Positions 39,639 through 49,700 of a stretch of DNA of 64,000 nucleotides are shown one piece after another; within the stretch, counting starts at the first letter, position 1; each line of letters starts with the position of its first letter. Both the position numbers and the translations under genes were made by a program. Where the stretch lies: positions 139,501 through 203,500 of the forward strand of contig CAJNDS010002100.1 in the NCBI GenBank assembly GCA_905221605.1. Reading direction: 5' to 3'. The notes beneath the pieces are model-generated. The model was not told the DNA's origin and made no database searches. It saw only the letters and a list, made by a program, of their open reading frames with translations. The DNA comes from Symbiodinium natans. Its lineage: Eukaryota; Sar; Dinophyceae; Suessiales; Symbiodiniaceae.

Positions 39639-40019
39639 TCAGAATTCCATCGTGTTTCGCAGGAGCATTTCCTCGAAGCGGTTCGTTCGGAGCAGCTGAC
39701 TTGTGACCCTCATCTGAGCGGGCGTGGGCTGCGGCTCTGGCTCTGGCTCTGGCTCTGGTGGTGCTACGGGGGCGGGAACAGCAACAGGGACGGTGGGAGG
39801 AGCTTGTGGAGCTGGCTCTGCCTTGGGTTTGTTCTTGCTGCCCGGGGGCCTACCCCGCCCGCGCTTTGGCTTCGTTTCGTCCGCAGCAGGGGCCTGCTCA
39901 TCCGACTTGGTTGCCTGGGCTTCGGTCGAGGGAGCAGGCTCAGGAACCGCTTCCACAGGTTTTGCAGGTGCGTTGGTTTCTTCGGTAGCAAGTCCCTGCA
40001 AGTCGCCTGGCTGAGACAT
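39639..40019 (-). CDS. AT-hook, Pro/Ala-rich protein
   Basis: 126 codons from ATG. The N-terminal half is acidic and Ala/Pro-rich, the middle has an AT-hook (KRGRGRPPGSKNKPK), and then comes a Pro-Glu repeat (PPEPEPEPEPQPTP) and a short C-terminal helix (NRFEEMLLRNTMEF). AT-hooks bind the minor groove of A+T-rich DNA, so a DNA-packing role inside the element's particle or nucleus is plausible. It lies between the minor-capsid-like gene and the small ORF on the same strand, with short gaps as in an operon-like transcript. The frame is intact. Confidence 0.6.
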   Translation of the reverse strand: MSQPGDLQGLATEETNAPAKPVEAVPEPAPSTEAQATKSDEQAPAADETKPKRGRGRPPGSKNKPKAEPAPQAPPTVPVAVPAPVAPPEPEPEPEPQPTPAQMRVTSQLLRTNRFEEMLLRNTMEF

Positions 40020-40076
40020 TTAATATTATGTTTTTCCTCTGTCATGAGCATTATTTTCCTGGATCGGGTCACCCGT

Positions 40077-40806
40077 TCAACCGTCCAAGTACACGCAGAA
40101 GCTGATGCTAGTGCCCCGCAGATTCACCACATTGCCGTTCAAATCGGTCAGTTTGAAGCGGAGGTACCGCAAGGTGATGGGGTCCTGGATGTTGACCAAG
40201 TGGTTGTCGTCCGTGCTGGACTGCATGATGTAGCCGACGCCTTGGCTGCAAATGATCTTGGCAATGATGTCGTGGCCTAGGGACGGTGTCTGCGGCGTTG
40301 GCGAGGCTGGAGCAGCGAAGGTACAGCTCGTTGTAGGGGTTCATGACGATCTGAAAATCTGGTTGCTGCCCTCTATGAAGCTGGGGCCTAAAAGGTGGTT
40401 GATGCTCAAGGGTCGGGCGTCGCCCGCGGGGTAGCTTGCGGAACTGGGGAAGAGGGTCTGCAGCTCTTAGTCGTTGAGGATGGTCCTGTTGCCATCTCAG
40501 GCCACCGCGATCTCGTTGGTGGATTCCCCGTGGACGGCCATGCCGAAGTTGCTGCTGATCCACGCAGCAAGGCGGACCCCGGTGTAGGCTCCCACGGGCA
40601 GCTGCGCCCACTTCAAGGTGTTGAGGGCGGCGTCCCTCCAATAGAGATAGGTGTCTGTCGGTGCTCAAGAACGTGTCGGCCACCCTGATCTTGAAGACTC
40701 CCAAGCGGGCCGAGTTCTGCAGGTGAACCGTTTCCCCTACGTCAAACTCGAAGTCGGCGTCGGTGCCGGCGACCCTTTTCCGGAAATCCACGTAAATGGT
40801 CGTCAT
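40077..40806 (-). pseudogene. Minor-capsid (penton)-like gene with several breaks
   Basis: Starts at ATG 40804-40806 (TTIYVDFRKRVAGTDADFEF) and ends at TGA 40077-40079 after NLRGTSISFCVYLDG. Between, the protein-like sequence changes frame at about 40650, 40345 and 40280 and carries two in-frame stops at about 40470-40500 (TGA and TAA). Recognisable parts include NTLKWAQLPVGAYTGVRLAA, INHLLGPSFIEG and DPITLRYLRFKLTDLNGNVV. Beta-rich content, length near 240 residues, the LP.GaYT motif and an ending of the LRG..ISF type agree with single-jelly-roll minor capsid proteins of Maverick-like elements. The fold assignment is inference. The gene cannot make a full product as it stands. Confidence 0.5.
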
Positions 40807-40972
40807 GTGTCTTTTCCTCTTTCTTGCTGGGTGGCCGAATGGTCTTGGCAAAGCCTCGGAATCGCTCGAGACTTGCTGCCACCATTCGGTCGGTTTCTGC
40901 ATCCAAGGTGGCCTGGAGGGATCGTAGACCCTTGCTGCTGCAGCGGAGGTGCAACAATTCACGTTCCTGCAT
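40742..40972 (-). CDS. Small ORF between ATPase and minor capsid
   Basis: 76 codons from ATG 40970-40972, which abuts the stop of the ATPase frame (40973-40975). Contains RSLQATLDAETDRMVAASLE, a likely helix, then a basic tail. It overlaps the start of the minor-capsid-like gene by about 65 bp in another frame. The zero spacing and overlap suggest a compact viral-type gene block. Function unknown. Confidence 0.5.
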   Translation of the reverse strand: MQERELLHLRCSSKGLRSLQATLDAETDRMVAASLERFRGFAKTIRPPSKKEEKTHDDHLRGFPEKGRRHRRRLRV

Positions 40973-41867
40973 TCACTTTGACAGAGCGTGCTGCTTCCCA
41001 GCAGCTTGCTCGCTATCGTCGAGAGGAAGGCTCCCATAACCGGCGTCCGTTTGTTCGTTTGCTTCAGCGGGCGGGGCCCCTACCTGGAAACGACGTTCGA
41101 AGCGTATGTGGAACATTTCGTCCCTAGGGTTTAGCAGGTAGATGTACAGGAAGCTGTAGGGCTCCCGGACGGCCTCTTCGTACATGGCGTGGAGCTGCTG
41201 CTTAGGAACGAGGGCCGTGAGCTCTTCCAGCAGGCTGTCCTTTTCCAGCTGGTTTCTTAAACGCCAGACCATGAAGAACTGGGCGTTGACCCGCACCGCG
41301 TTGCTTATCAAACGCAGCTTCTGGGTGCTCACCCAAGTAGATATCTGAAAGTGACGGCCTCTGATAAACAGCGTGTCCAGGGCAGCGTCGCCGGTCCTTT
41401 TGTGCAGGTGGGGGCTATCGGCAAAATCATCAATGATGATCAGAATCTGGTAGAGGCGCTTCATTTTCAGTTCCTTGGAGGTCTGGGATCTTGCGCTGCT
41501 GGTCGATGATCCTTCGCAGGGCGGCCTCGTCCCAGTTCTCGAAGTAGACCTGTTCTCGGTCCGTGTTCACCTTCATGTCATGTTCTACGTACTTCTTGAC
41601 GGGCCTCCAGCCGTCGTCCACGTTGATGCTCGGGCTAAACACGTAGATGCGCTCAAAGCAGCCCCGGTACTGCTCCAGAATCATGGAGATCAGGGCCACC
41701 GTCTTGCCCGACTTGCTCGGTCCGAGCAATATTCCAGTAGCGGGGAGTTTGGGTACCACTGGGTCGCTTGGCTGCTTGCTCCTGTAGTCGGGAGTCGGGA
41801 AGACCTTGATCTTGCCCATGCCTTGTTTTACCCACAGAGCCCGGTAGCGGGCGTAGAGGCAGCACAT
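40973..41867 (-). pseudogene. FtsK/HerA-type DNA-packaging ATPase, one frame break
   Basis: The upstream frame (41430-41867) has GKIKVFPTPDYRSKQ, then Walker A in TGILLGPSKSGKTVALISMI (codons at about 41690-41735) and IYVFSPSINVDDGW. The downstream frame (40973-41464) has Walker B in YQILIIIDDFAD (about 41415-41450), then the sensor-like region IRGRHFQISTWVSTQKLRLI and QFFMVWRLRN. In poxvirus A32 and Polinton ATPases this enzyme drives DNA into the capsid. The frames overlap around 41440-41465 and a one-base difference there would join them, so the break is either a single recent indel or an error. Position and order match Maverick morphogenesis blocks. Confidence 0.8.
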
Positions 41868-41873
41868 CGCCTC

Positions 41874-42134
41874 TCATCGACTCATGGCAGCTTCTTGGCT
41901 CAAGGAAAACTCGTCCCCCGCCACAATCATGCTTGCGGTTTCACCCGCAAGGTGCTCGCAGTAGGCTTTCCAGACTTTCGCCATCCCTGCCTGTGGTTGC
42001 GCTAGGACCGCCGGGTCGGCCAGGGTCGGCAATTGTTTTCTCCCAAAGGCGCCTCTCGTGCGCAAAAAAAATCCGTCCAAAAACGCTGCGAAAACGCGTG
42101 TGGGTGACACGATGTGTCCTGGGGTGATTAACAC
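41874..42134 (-). CDS. Small ORF upstream of the ATPase, unrecognised
   Basis: Up to 86 codons; the second half (AGMAKVWKAYCEHLAGETAS, MIVAGDEFSLSQEAAMSR) is clearly protein-like and ends only 6 bp before the ATPase start. An internal ATG in AGMAKVW may be the real start. The family is not recognised. Confidence 0.45.
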   Translation of the reverse strand: MLITPGHIVSPTRVFAAFLDGFFLRTRGAFGRKQLPTLADPAVLAQPQAGMAKVWKAYCEHLAGETASMIVAGDEFSLSQEAAMSR

Positions 42135-43121
42135 GGCGTATGGTGGGCATCTAAGGGGCTATCGGTCCGAAATTGGCCCGAAATTGGTTCACAATTGGCC
42201 CGAAATTGACCCGAAATTTGTCCACAATTGGTCCACAATTTCCATGCTTTTTAGACTGCTGGTGTTTTTTCTTGGAAATTCGCATGCAATTTCCTATGTG
42301 TTTTCTTTTGATCGGTTTGCTATTTTCCGCGTGGTTTTGTTTGTCAGCTTGCTTTCTAGCGGGGTGGGCTTTGTTTAGAGCGAACCAGTGAGGCGCCAGA
42401 GCTGTGGACCGCAGTGTTGATATAGGGGCAAGCGTGCAGAACAGCGGTAGAGATTGGTAGTTGCCACTTGACGCGAGATGTAGAGGATGTGGCCAATCAT
42501 TTTTCAATTTTTTCGTTGACACCTGGGCTGCTGCAGGACGCACGAGGACCCTGTGCTCTGACCAGGTGCTCGCTGCGAAAGCGGCTCTGCAGCTGGCGGT
42601 TTCCAGGTCGGAATGCCCTCTGCTTTGCGTTCTTGCGTGATCAGATTCTTGCTTTAGAGGCTTTTGCTTGAGTTTTCTCTCCTGTTGTATCGTCAGCCAT
42701 TTTTGCTAGGCAAATGGTCACGCAGGTTGCTGCTGCATTTGTGAAGCAATTTGCGTTGATATGCCCTGGGCGCAGGACTCCTCGCAGGAAGGTCCAGCAA
42801 TCGTCTCCCGCAACGGGCTGGGCTGCAGTTCTGGTGTGTTGCTCCTGCGTTTGCCAGTCTTGGTCGGAGCCGCAAGTCTGTTGAAGAGCACGATTCAATT
42901 TTTTTGCTCAGAATTTCATGTTGGTAGCAATGATGCGCTTCAGTGCGCTCGGCCATCGATTCGGGCGCCGAGCTGTCCTGCAGCATGTGCTCGTCGCCCC
43001 AGCTCTGGCGCGTTGGCGCGGCTTCGGTGGACAGTATCAGGTTGGCTGACCAGCGTGGGAACTTGTAGAGTCTTTCGGAGAGCCATGCCCTGGCAGGAAC
43101 CGCCTTCGGCGCAGGCTCGCA
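42135..43121. promoter_or_regulatory. Intergenic region between divergent blocks, with minisatellite
   Basis: Separates the minus-strand morphogenesis block from the plus-strand genes. At 42168-42242 it holds six imperfect 12-13-bp units (GGCCCGAAATTG, GGTTCACAATTG, GGTCCACAATTT). A divergent-promoter or origin role is inference from position. Beyond 42.4 kb, open frames on both strands are unrecognised; the 5' part of the NTPase gene may extend into 42.6-43.1 kb. Confidence 0.45.
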
Positions 43122-44929
43122 GTGCTTGGATTGATGGTGCTTGTTGCACACAGTGGTGACCTTGATGCTGCCTTTCAGGCCCTGGCCCGGGACGAGCAGT
43201 CCAAGAAGGCAAAGGCACACGTTGTGGGGCCGGGCGCGGCAGCTCGGGCATGCTTGATGCCGCCGACCCAGGACGAGTTGGCCGAGCGGCCCGCCAATGA
43301 GAAGGCGCGCTGTCTGAGAGCGGAATCCTGCTTCTGGTCTGCACTCATGCTTGATGCCTCAGGCCGGCTCCGACCGGCCCCGCACTCAGTTGACAACGGT
43401 GCCGCAGCGTGGGCGCCGATTGGAAGCCTAGGACGGATGTTGCCTGGAAGTTTCTCGGGGCGATGGCGGGTATTGCTGTGCTCATCATCACATTTCTCCA
43501 GCTTCAGCAGGCCATGTGCGACTCGGAGTGTTGCAACCATTGCTATGATCATCATCGCAGCTGTCCCGCTGCAGCAGGCCATCCGGGAGTCACCTGAAAG
43601 GCGACTGCAGGAGGCAGTGCGAACCCTGATGCGCCCGCACATCCCCACCAAGATACTTAAGGAGCAGGTCGTGCAGCGCAAGGCAGCGCTGCTTCGGGTG
43701 TTTTAGCGGGTTCTGCGTAGCCTCCTTGCCACGAAGTTGTTGGTGCCTGCAGACTTTGACGCCTGGTGCCAGGTCATCGCAGACATCAGGAGCAGGATCA
43801 GCTCCTGGGAGGAACATGCCACCGTGGTCACCGGCCGCTACGGCTGCGGCAAGTCGGTGGCCGTGCAAGAGGCCCTCCGCGGCCTTCGGGGCGTCTATGT
43901 CCACACCGTGGAGAACGCAGAGTGGAAGTCCACCCTTTACGAGGAACTGCACCTGGACGGGCAGGGAATGCTCAAAGAGCTCTTCAATCGGGTAGCGGCG
44001 GAGCTCAAGAAGGATCCCGAGGCCCTCTCCAAGGTGCCGATCCTGGTGTTGGACATTCCGCGAGAGACGACCCAAAGCGCGGCGCTCGGCTTTCGGTGTT
44101 CTACGTCTGCTTTCCTACCCTGAGGCATGAGTCTCGTGTCGAACTTCGCGAAGGAGATGTCCACGGACCAGATGGGCAGCGCGGTGCACGCGGGGACCCA
44201 GCGCTGTGTTGCACTGTTGGCTCACACACAGGCTTGATCGTTTGAGCCGAGGTTATCGTCTGTGCCTCCGCCGCAGGCACGGCTATGACCTTCGATGCTG
44301 GAGGTGCCCCGCGACAGGCCCGCGTTGTTTGCAGAAGATCTCAGCCTCCCTCGCAGTTCGATGAAGTGCCATGGGCAGGTGAACTTCTGGGTCGAGGATC
44401 TCACCGAGGAGGAGGCTCAGCAGATGCTGGAGCTGAAGGGGCATGCGGAGGACTGGAAGCAGTTCACGGCCGCTTGTCCCTTGGTTGCGCTCTCCGCTCG
44501 TGTAGGGGGATAGTTGCGCTTGCTTATAGTTCAGGTGGCCTCAACGCGTTGGACCTAGCCGTTGCCTGCCGAGACTACGCCGGCCCCAACAGCTTGGAGA
44601 CGATGAGGCGCCAGAAGGAGGCCAAGGCCCACCAGGAAGCGCTTCAGTTCTTCCAGCACTGCAAGGTCCAGAATGTGGACACCACGTTCCTCGTAGGCCC
44701 CAGCATTCTGCAAGCCTTGTTGGCCAACCGCAAACGCGGGGACGGTCATGGCGTCGGCATGCTGAGTGCCGGAACTGCCGCGGTGCCGAAGAAGGTAGCT
44801 CAGTGGATGAGGCAGGAGGGCTGCCACCCGGTCATTTGGCATACAACACACGAGAAGTACAAGTTTGCGTCGGAGCGCCACGCAGAAGCCGCGGCCGCAA
44901 TTTTGAACCGACGCCGGTGGCCCTTCTGA
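43122..44929 (+). pseudogene. P-loop NTPase (AAA/STAND-like) cargo gene, frame-broken
   Basis: Protein-like parts in successive frames: a variable N-terminus (PPTQDELAERPANEKARCLR); a hydrophobic stretch (WKFLGAMAGIAVLIITFLQL, frame of 43409-43597) suggesting a membrane segment; then QQAIRESPERRLQEAVRTLM and the NTPase core from 43737, with Walker A in TGRYGCGKSVAVQEALRG and a Walker B-like VPILVLDIPRE. After a break at about 44075 the reading continues as SNFAKEMSTDQMGSAV, then FWVEDLTEEEAQQMLELKGH, and a C-terminal part with NSLETMRRQKEAKAHQEALQ to the stop at 44929. The order resembles P-loop NTPases of the RHS/Crinkler-associated and STAND-like type, but a nuclease domain is not evident. 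At least three breaks make it a pseudogene here. It is not a core Maverick gene, hence called cargo. Confidence 0.6.
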
Positions 44930-45388
44930 CCTCGCCTATGCCTATGCATGTGAGGATCGGTGGCAGACAAAAGCTGGGTGCGATTGCTTGTTCATGTTTT
45001 TGCTGCACAGCCGTGTAGGGTTTGTTTGCGTAAGGAGCTCAACCCTAATGCGAAAGCTTGTTCGCCCAGGTGCATATCACGATGGCGCTACCTCGCGGGG
45101 AGCTCTGATGACGTAGGTTCTGTTTGTGTTGGTCGAAATGGGGTCGAAATGGGGGTCGAAATGGGGTCGAAATGGGGTCGAAATGGGGTCGAAATGGGGT
45201 CGAAATGGGTCCGAAATGGGTCCAAAATGGGGTCAAAATGGGGTCGAAATGGGGTCGAAAATCGATCAACTTGTGCTTGGAGCGCACCGTTTCTGCTGCT
45301 TTTAAGAGTGAATACGTTCTGCATTGAGATTTCGGGCTTCGAGATTGGGAAAGCACATTTTGTGCTGCGTAGCTTCAGCTTGACCATC
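44930..45388. repeat. Spacer with 10-11-bp minisatellite
   Basis: At 45133-45262, about 12 units of GTCGAAATGGG and close variants. It opens long frames by chance (GRNGVEMGSKW-type peptides), which are not genes. Confidence 0.75.
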
Positions 45389-45742
45389 ATGTCGGATGTC
45401 TCTTCGTCCTCTGCGTCTTCTGAAGTTGGCAAAGTCTCGGAGCAAGTGAATGAGCCCTTGGTCGAGACTGCAGAGCTGAACAGCAAAGACGACGGGAAAG
45501 CTGCAGAGCTGGCAAGCAACGGCAAGACCGACGGGAAAGCTGCACAGCTGGCAAGCAACGGCAAGACCGACACATCAGCTGCAAAGCCCCGTCACTACTT
45601 GAACAAGCTCGAGGCGAAGAAGCTCAAGCGCCGTCGGGAAGCTGAAGCAGAAGGGCGCGTGATCAGAGGGTATGAGAAGAAGACCAATCAGGTCATTCAG
45701 CACATCACGGCCGATGGAACTCAAACTCGAAGCGAGATCTAG
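45389..45742 (+). CDS. Small Lys/Ala-rich protein with internal repeat
   Basis: 117 codons from ATG 45389 (SDVSSSSASSEVGKVSEQVN). A 17-residue direct repeat (KAAELASNGKTDG / KAAQLASNGKTDT) lies in the middle, followed by a basic C-terminal region (KLEAKKLKRRREAEAEGRVI) and QVIQHITADGTQTRSEI. I chose this start because the sequence before it is the minisatellite. The acidic-then-basic make-up suggests a nuclear or DNA-binding role; a terminal-protein role is possible but unproven. The frame is intact. Confidence 0.5.
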   Translation: MSDVSSSSASSEVGKVSEQVNEPLVETAELNSKDDGKAAELASNGKTDGKAAQLASNGKTDTSAAKPRHYLNKLEAKKLKRRREAEAEGRVIRGYEKKTNQVIQHITADGTQTRSEI

Positions 45743-45872
45743 ATCGAGTGTGAGTCTTGGTTTTCTGTTTGGTGATCGAGCTTCTCTTGCCTTGTCAGTT
45801 CGATCCTTGACTCGGGCAAAGTAGGGAGTGCCGACAAACTTCATGAGCTGTCGCTTGCCAAGCGTGTTCGGG

Positions 45873-46380
45873 GATCTTTTTGAAAGTAGCAAAGTGATCA
45901 ACTTCAACGAAACAAGCTAAAAAATGCTGGGAAATCCCACACGAAAACGAGCAAACACAACAAAAAGCATCAGGATTGAAAATCGAATTTTGAAAAAGGG
46001 TTCAATAGGGTTTAGGATCTGTTTGAAAGCGATACATTGATCAAAATCAACGAAACGTGCTAAAATGGTTGGAAAATCCCACACGAAAGCAAGCAAACAC
46101 AACAAAAGCATCAGGATTGAAAATCGAATTTTGAAAAAGGGTTCAATAGGGTTTAGGATCTGTTTGAAAGCGACACATTGATCAAAATCAATGAAACAAG
46201 CTAAGAAATGCTGGGCAATCCCACACGAAAACGAGCAAACACAACAAAAAGCATCAGGATTGAAAATCGAATTTTTCAAAAGGGTTCAATAGGGTTTAGG
46301 ATCTGTTTGAAAGCGACACATTGATCAAAATCAATGAAACGCACTAAAAAATGTTGGAAACCCGCGCCAAACAAGCTAGT
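45873..46380. repeat. 3.5-copy tandem repeat, 141-143 bp, upstream of the polymerase
   Basis: Units start at GATCT 45873, 46016, 46157 and 46300; the last is cut at about 46375. Each carries TTGATCAAAATCAA-type (with inverted TTGAT/ATCAA), AAATCCCACACGAAA, AAGCATCAGGATTGAAAATC and ends TTCAATAGGGTTTAG. The stretch is A+T-rich and directly precedes the polymerase gene. Confidence 0.9.
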
Positions 46381-46754
46381 GCTACGCAGGTAGTGACTGC
46401 GAGTGAAACTTGTAAAGCTCAGCTCTGATGTTGTTTGGAACTGGTTCCTTGGCACAACTTGTGCACCTAGGTCAGCAGTGGATGGAAGAGAGCGCGGCAC
46501 CTTTCGCCAGAGCCTCTGTGTGACACTCGTGCTGTGAAGGTTTTTGGGAAGAATGAGTGCAAGTGAAGCTGTGTAGCGCGTGCAAGTGATTGAGACATGC
46601 TCACCGTCCGCGTTGGAGTTTCAGCGGCAATGGTGGAGAAATTGATGCGGTGACATCCATGACAGATGAAAGCTTTCACCGGGACAACATTAAGAAAAAG
46701 AGTGTATTCAGGGATTATCTGTGTTTGATAGATTTCGTACTTTGCCCCGTGATC

Positions 46755-49700
46755 ATGGCTGACCCTGCTGCAGCAGCTGTGGGACCTTTGACGGTGCGTG
46801 CAGTACCACTTCGAAGAGATGATGGCAGCTTCTGGATGAGGCAGTTTGTGATTGAGAGGGCCAACGGCACCGTGCAGCCGGAGGAGCTGAGGCAGGCCAG
46901 AGGTGAGATTCAAGATCTCCTTGGCTTGCAGCTCTATTTCACGATCAAAGTGAAGTTCCAGATGGAGAGATTCGTTCAAGCTCCAGATCCCTTCGGCGAT
47001 GGTACCGTGGCCCCTGAGATTGTGAATGAGCCCTACCTGTTGAAACCTGCGCCTTGGGTTGTAGCACCTGATGCCGACGTAGATCGCCGCCTGAATTCCA
47101 TCATCGAGGCTGCGAGGGACAAGCTTGCAGAACACCTGGAAAGGGCTCGCCTCAATGGTTCCAGGGAGAACATCGGTGGTATACTCCGAATGTACGTGCT
47201 GACATCGCCTGGCACCGAGATGGCGAGGCTTCCTCCTGGTCCTGCTGTTGGTGACGAGGCGGTTGGTACTCACCACACGTTGCCACCGCTGCTTGCACGT
47301 AAGAAGTGCTTCTGGAATCCCCAGACACAAGATCACAGTTGTTTCGCGTGGTGCGTAAGGGCTGCTCTGATGGAGGTTGGCTCGATGAGTGCTAGCGAGA
47401 GGAAAAACTTGGCAAGGCTCACGGACAAGAAGCTTTTCATGGAGGGCTATGCTCCGCTGCAGGGCAAGGCCAAGAAAAACCAGCGCCTGGTTCCCTGCAA
47501 CTTCGGCTACGACTTCAGCACTCTACCACCCCCGAGCAGAGGCGTGACAGAGCTTGACATCCAGAACTTTGAGGAGGCCAACGGCTACCAGCTTCGGTTC
47601 TTCATTTGGGTCTGGAGAAGCGTTGAGTGGGAGGGACGAACGTACTACGAGAAGCACCTTGTCAGGCAACCGCGTTTCCAAGACTTCCCAGCTCGGAAGG
47701 AAATCAATCTGTTGAGGCACGAAAACCACTACTGCCTGATCTGGAACTTCACCAGTTTCAACAGCGGAAGAGGTGCCGAAATGGATGGAAGCAGGCAAAA
47801 TGCACACAACACCATGCGTGTGTGCCATCGCTGCCGCGTCAACTTCAGCAATGCTAGGACCTTGGCCCGGCATCAGGAGCGACCTTGCAATATCGATCCC
47901 TCCAAGCGGATGAGCACCGTCAGAATGCCCAGGCCGTACGATCCAGAAGCTGAGAATAGGAGGAGTCGCGAGGATATCATCAAGTATAAGCCCGGACCTG
48001 CAGAGGAGTTTGCTCCCTTGACGGTCTACATGGACTTGGAGATCGAGTGTCAGGGGCCACCTTCTGAGCAGGTGGCAGAACACACCCAGTCGATCCAGCG
48101 GCATGTGCTCTCAGGTGCCCTTCTTGCTGTAGGACGAAACGGATACGAGCCCCACACGCGCTCCTACCTCACGGTTCGGGAAGCTGGGGAGGGCAAGTTT
48201 GCTGCTGTGGAAAGGCTTCTTACAGAGCTTCGGAGGGAGAGCGAGCGCTACCTTATCTGGAAACGTCGAGTCAACATTCCCGCACGCTTGACTCCTGCAG
48301 AACAGCAGCTGTTTGATGAGGCGGCTCGCTGCAGCAATTGTGGTGTGCGCTTCGTGCAGGACAACCCTTACAGCATGAAAGTATGCCATCATAGGCATGG
48401 TACTGGAGAGTTTATCAATGCAATATGCAAGCGATGCAACAGCTTGATCGTTCAACCAAGATTGGTGAGGGTACTGATGCACAATGGAGGAAACTTTGAT
48501 TGGAAATTCCTCATCAGGGCAATTTCCTCAATGCGCCGACGAAGCTGGGAAGAAGATGCGGCTGCTCGAGCATCCTTTGGTACTGTGAGCATGGATGTGA
48601 ACGATGAGGAGCCTTCCTTCAAGATGAACACCTTTCCAGATAATCAGTTCGACGAGGAGGAAGAGGTCATGCAACAGCCCGACGAGGAGGAAGAGTCAGA
48701 CGAAGGTGACGAGCTCGGGGATGACGTGGAGGCTGCTATGCTGGGTAAGAAGTGGTACCAGTTGCCTTTCAGCGTCTTGTACAAGAGCGGTGAGAAGCTT
48801 CTTTCTTTCCGCCTGGGATGCCTCCAGTTTGTGGACAGCATGAATTTCTATAAGACCTCTTTGAGCAACCTCATGGACGAGCTTCGCAAAGTCTCCCCCG
48901 ACGATCCCTCGAAGGTTTTTGTGCAGATGGCCCAGCTTCACCCCGAGCTTCAGCCAGCAGCCTTGACAACCCAGAGGCGCGAAAACCTGCACAGGCATTT
49001 TGCTCCTGACCGTGACATCGAGAGCATCACGGAGGAAGAGTTCAAGCAGTGGACGTGGAACTTGTTGCTTCGGAAGTTGCCGATGCCGTTTGAGAAGATG
49101 CAGGGACCCGACGTCTGGACGAAGCCTGCTGTTTGGGAGGTTGAAGACTACCACTCAAGCTTGAATCCGGAATCGCCCGGCAAGCTCGCAAAGAAGGTCA
49201 AAGAGCTGCAGGATACGTGCGATATTCTTGGCTTCACAAACTTTCGTCAAGTCCATAACTGTTATCTTTTTATGGATTTGTCCCTCAGTGACGTGATGGA
49301 ACATTTTCGAAGCAGCTTCCACGCCAGATTCGGGCAAGATCCTCTTCAAAAGATAAGTTTACCAGGAGCAGCATTTGATGCCATGGTTCGTGGATGCCTT
49401 CGATTCCGTCATGTTGAGTTGGTCAACGATCACCAGGTCTACGACTACTTGAGGGACGGCATGATGGGAGGATTGGCGTGCATCTTCAACCCTCGGAGGC
49501 GAGCCAATTCGCCAGAGCTTGGTGCTCACTTCGACCCTTCGCAACCTACAAGCTACATCACCTCGATGGATGTTTCGTCCATGTATCCCTCAGTGATGTG
49601 CGAGGGAATGCCAGTCAACAGCGGAAGGCTTTTGACTCTTCCTACGAACCATAGTGAGCGCATGAAGTGGCTGAGCGAGACCTTGGACGGCATCGACTAC

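Noticed and set aside
41888-41900. TTCTTGGCTCAAGG resembling the end of the dinoflagellate spliced leader
   Set aside because: Only about 11 bases match and they lie within a protein-like frame; chance similarity.
42151-42543. 130-codon minus-strand ORF
   Set aside because: Its repetitive C-terminus comes from the CGAAATTG minisatellite; the rest has no protein-like features.
44960-45388. 5' extension of the small Lys-rich protein to 260 codons
   Set aside because: The extension consists of the GTCGAAATGGG minisatellite and has no protein-like content; the ATG at 45389 is a better start.
46590-46754. Polymerase start at the first ATG (46590)
   Set aside because: Residues 1-55 of that frame look non-coding; MADPAAAAVGPLTVRAVPLRR from 46755 begins protein-like sequence.
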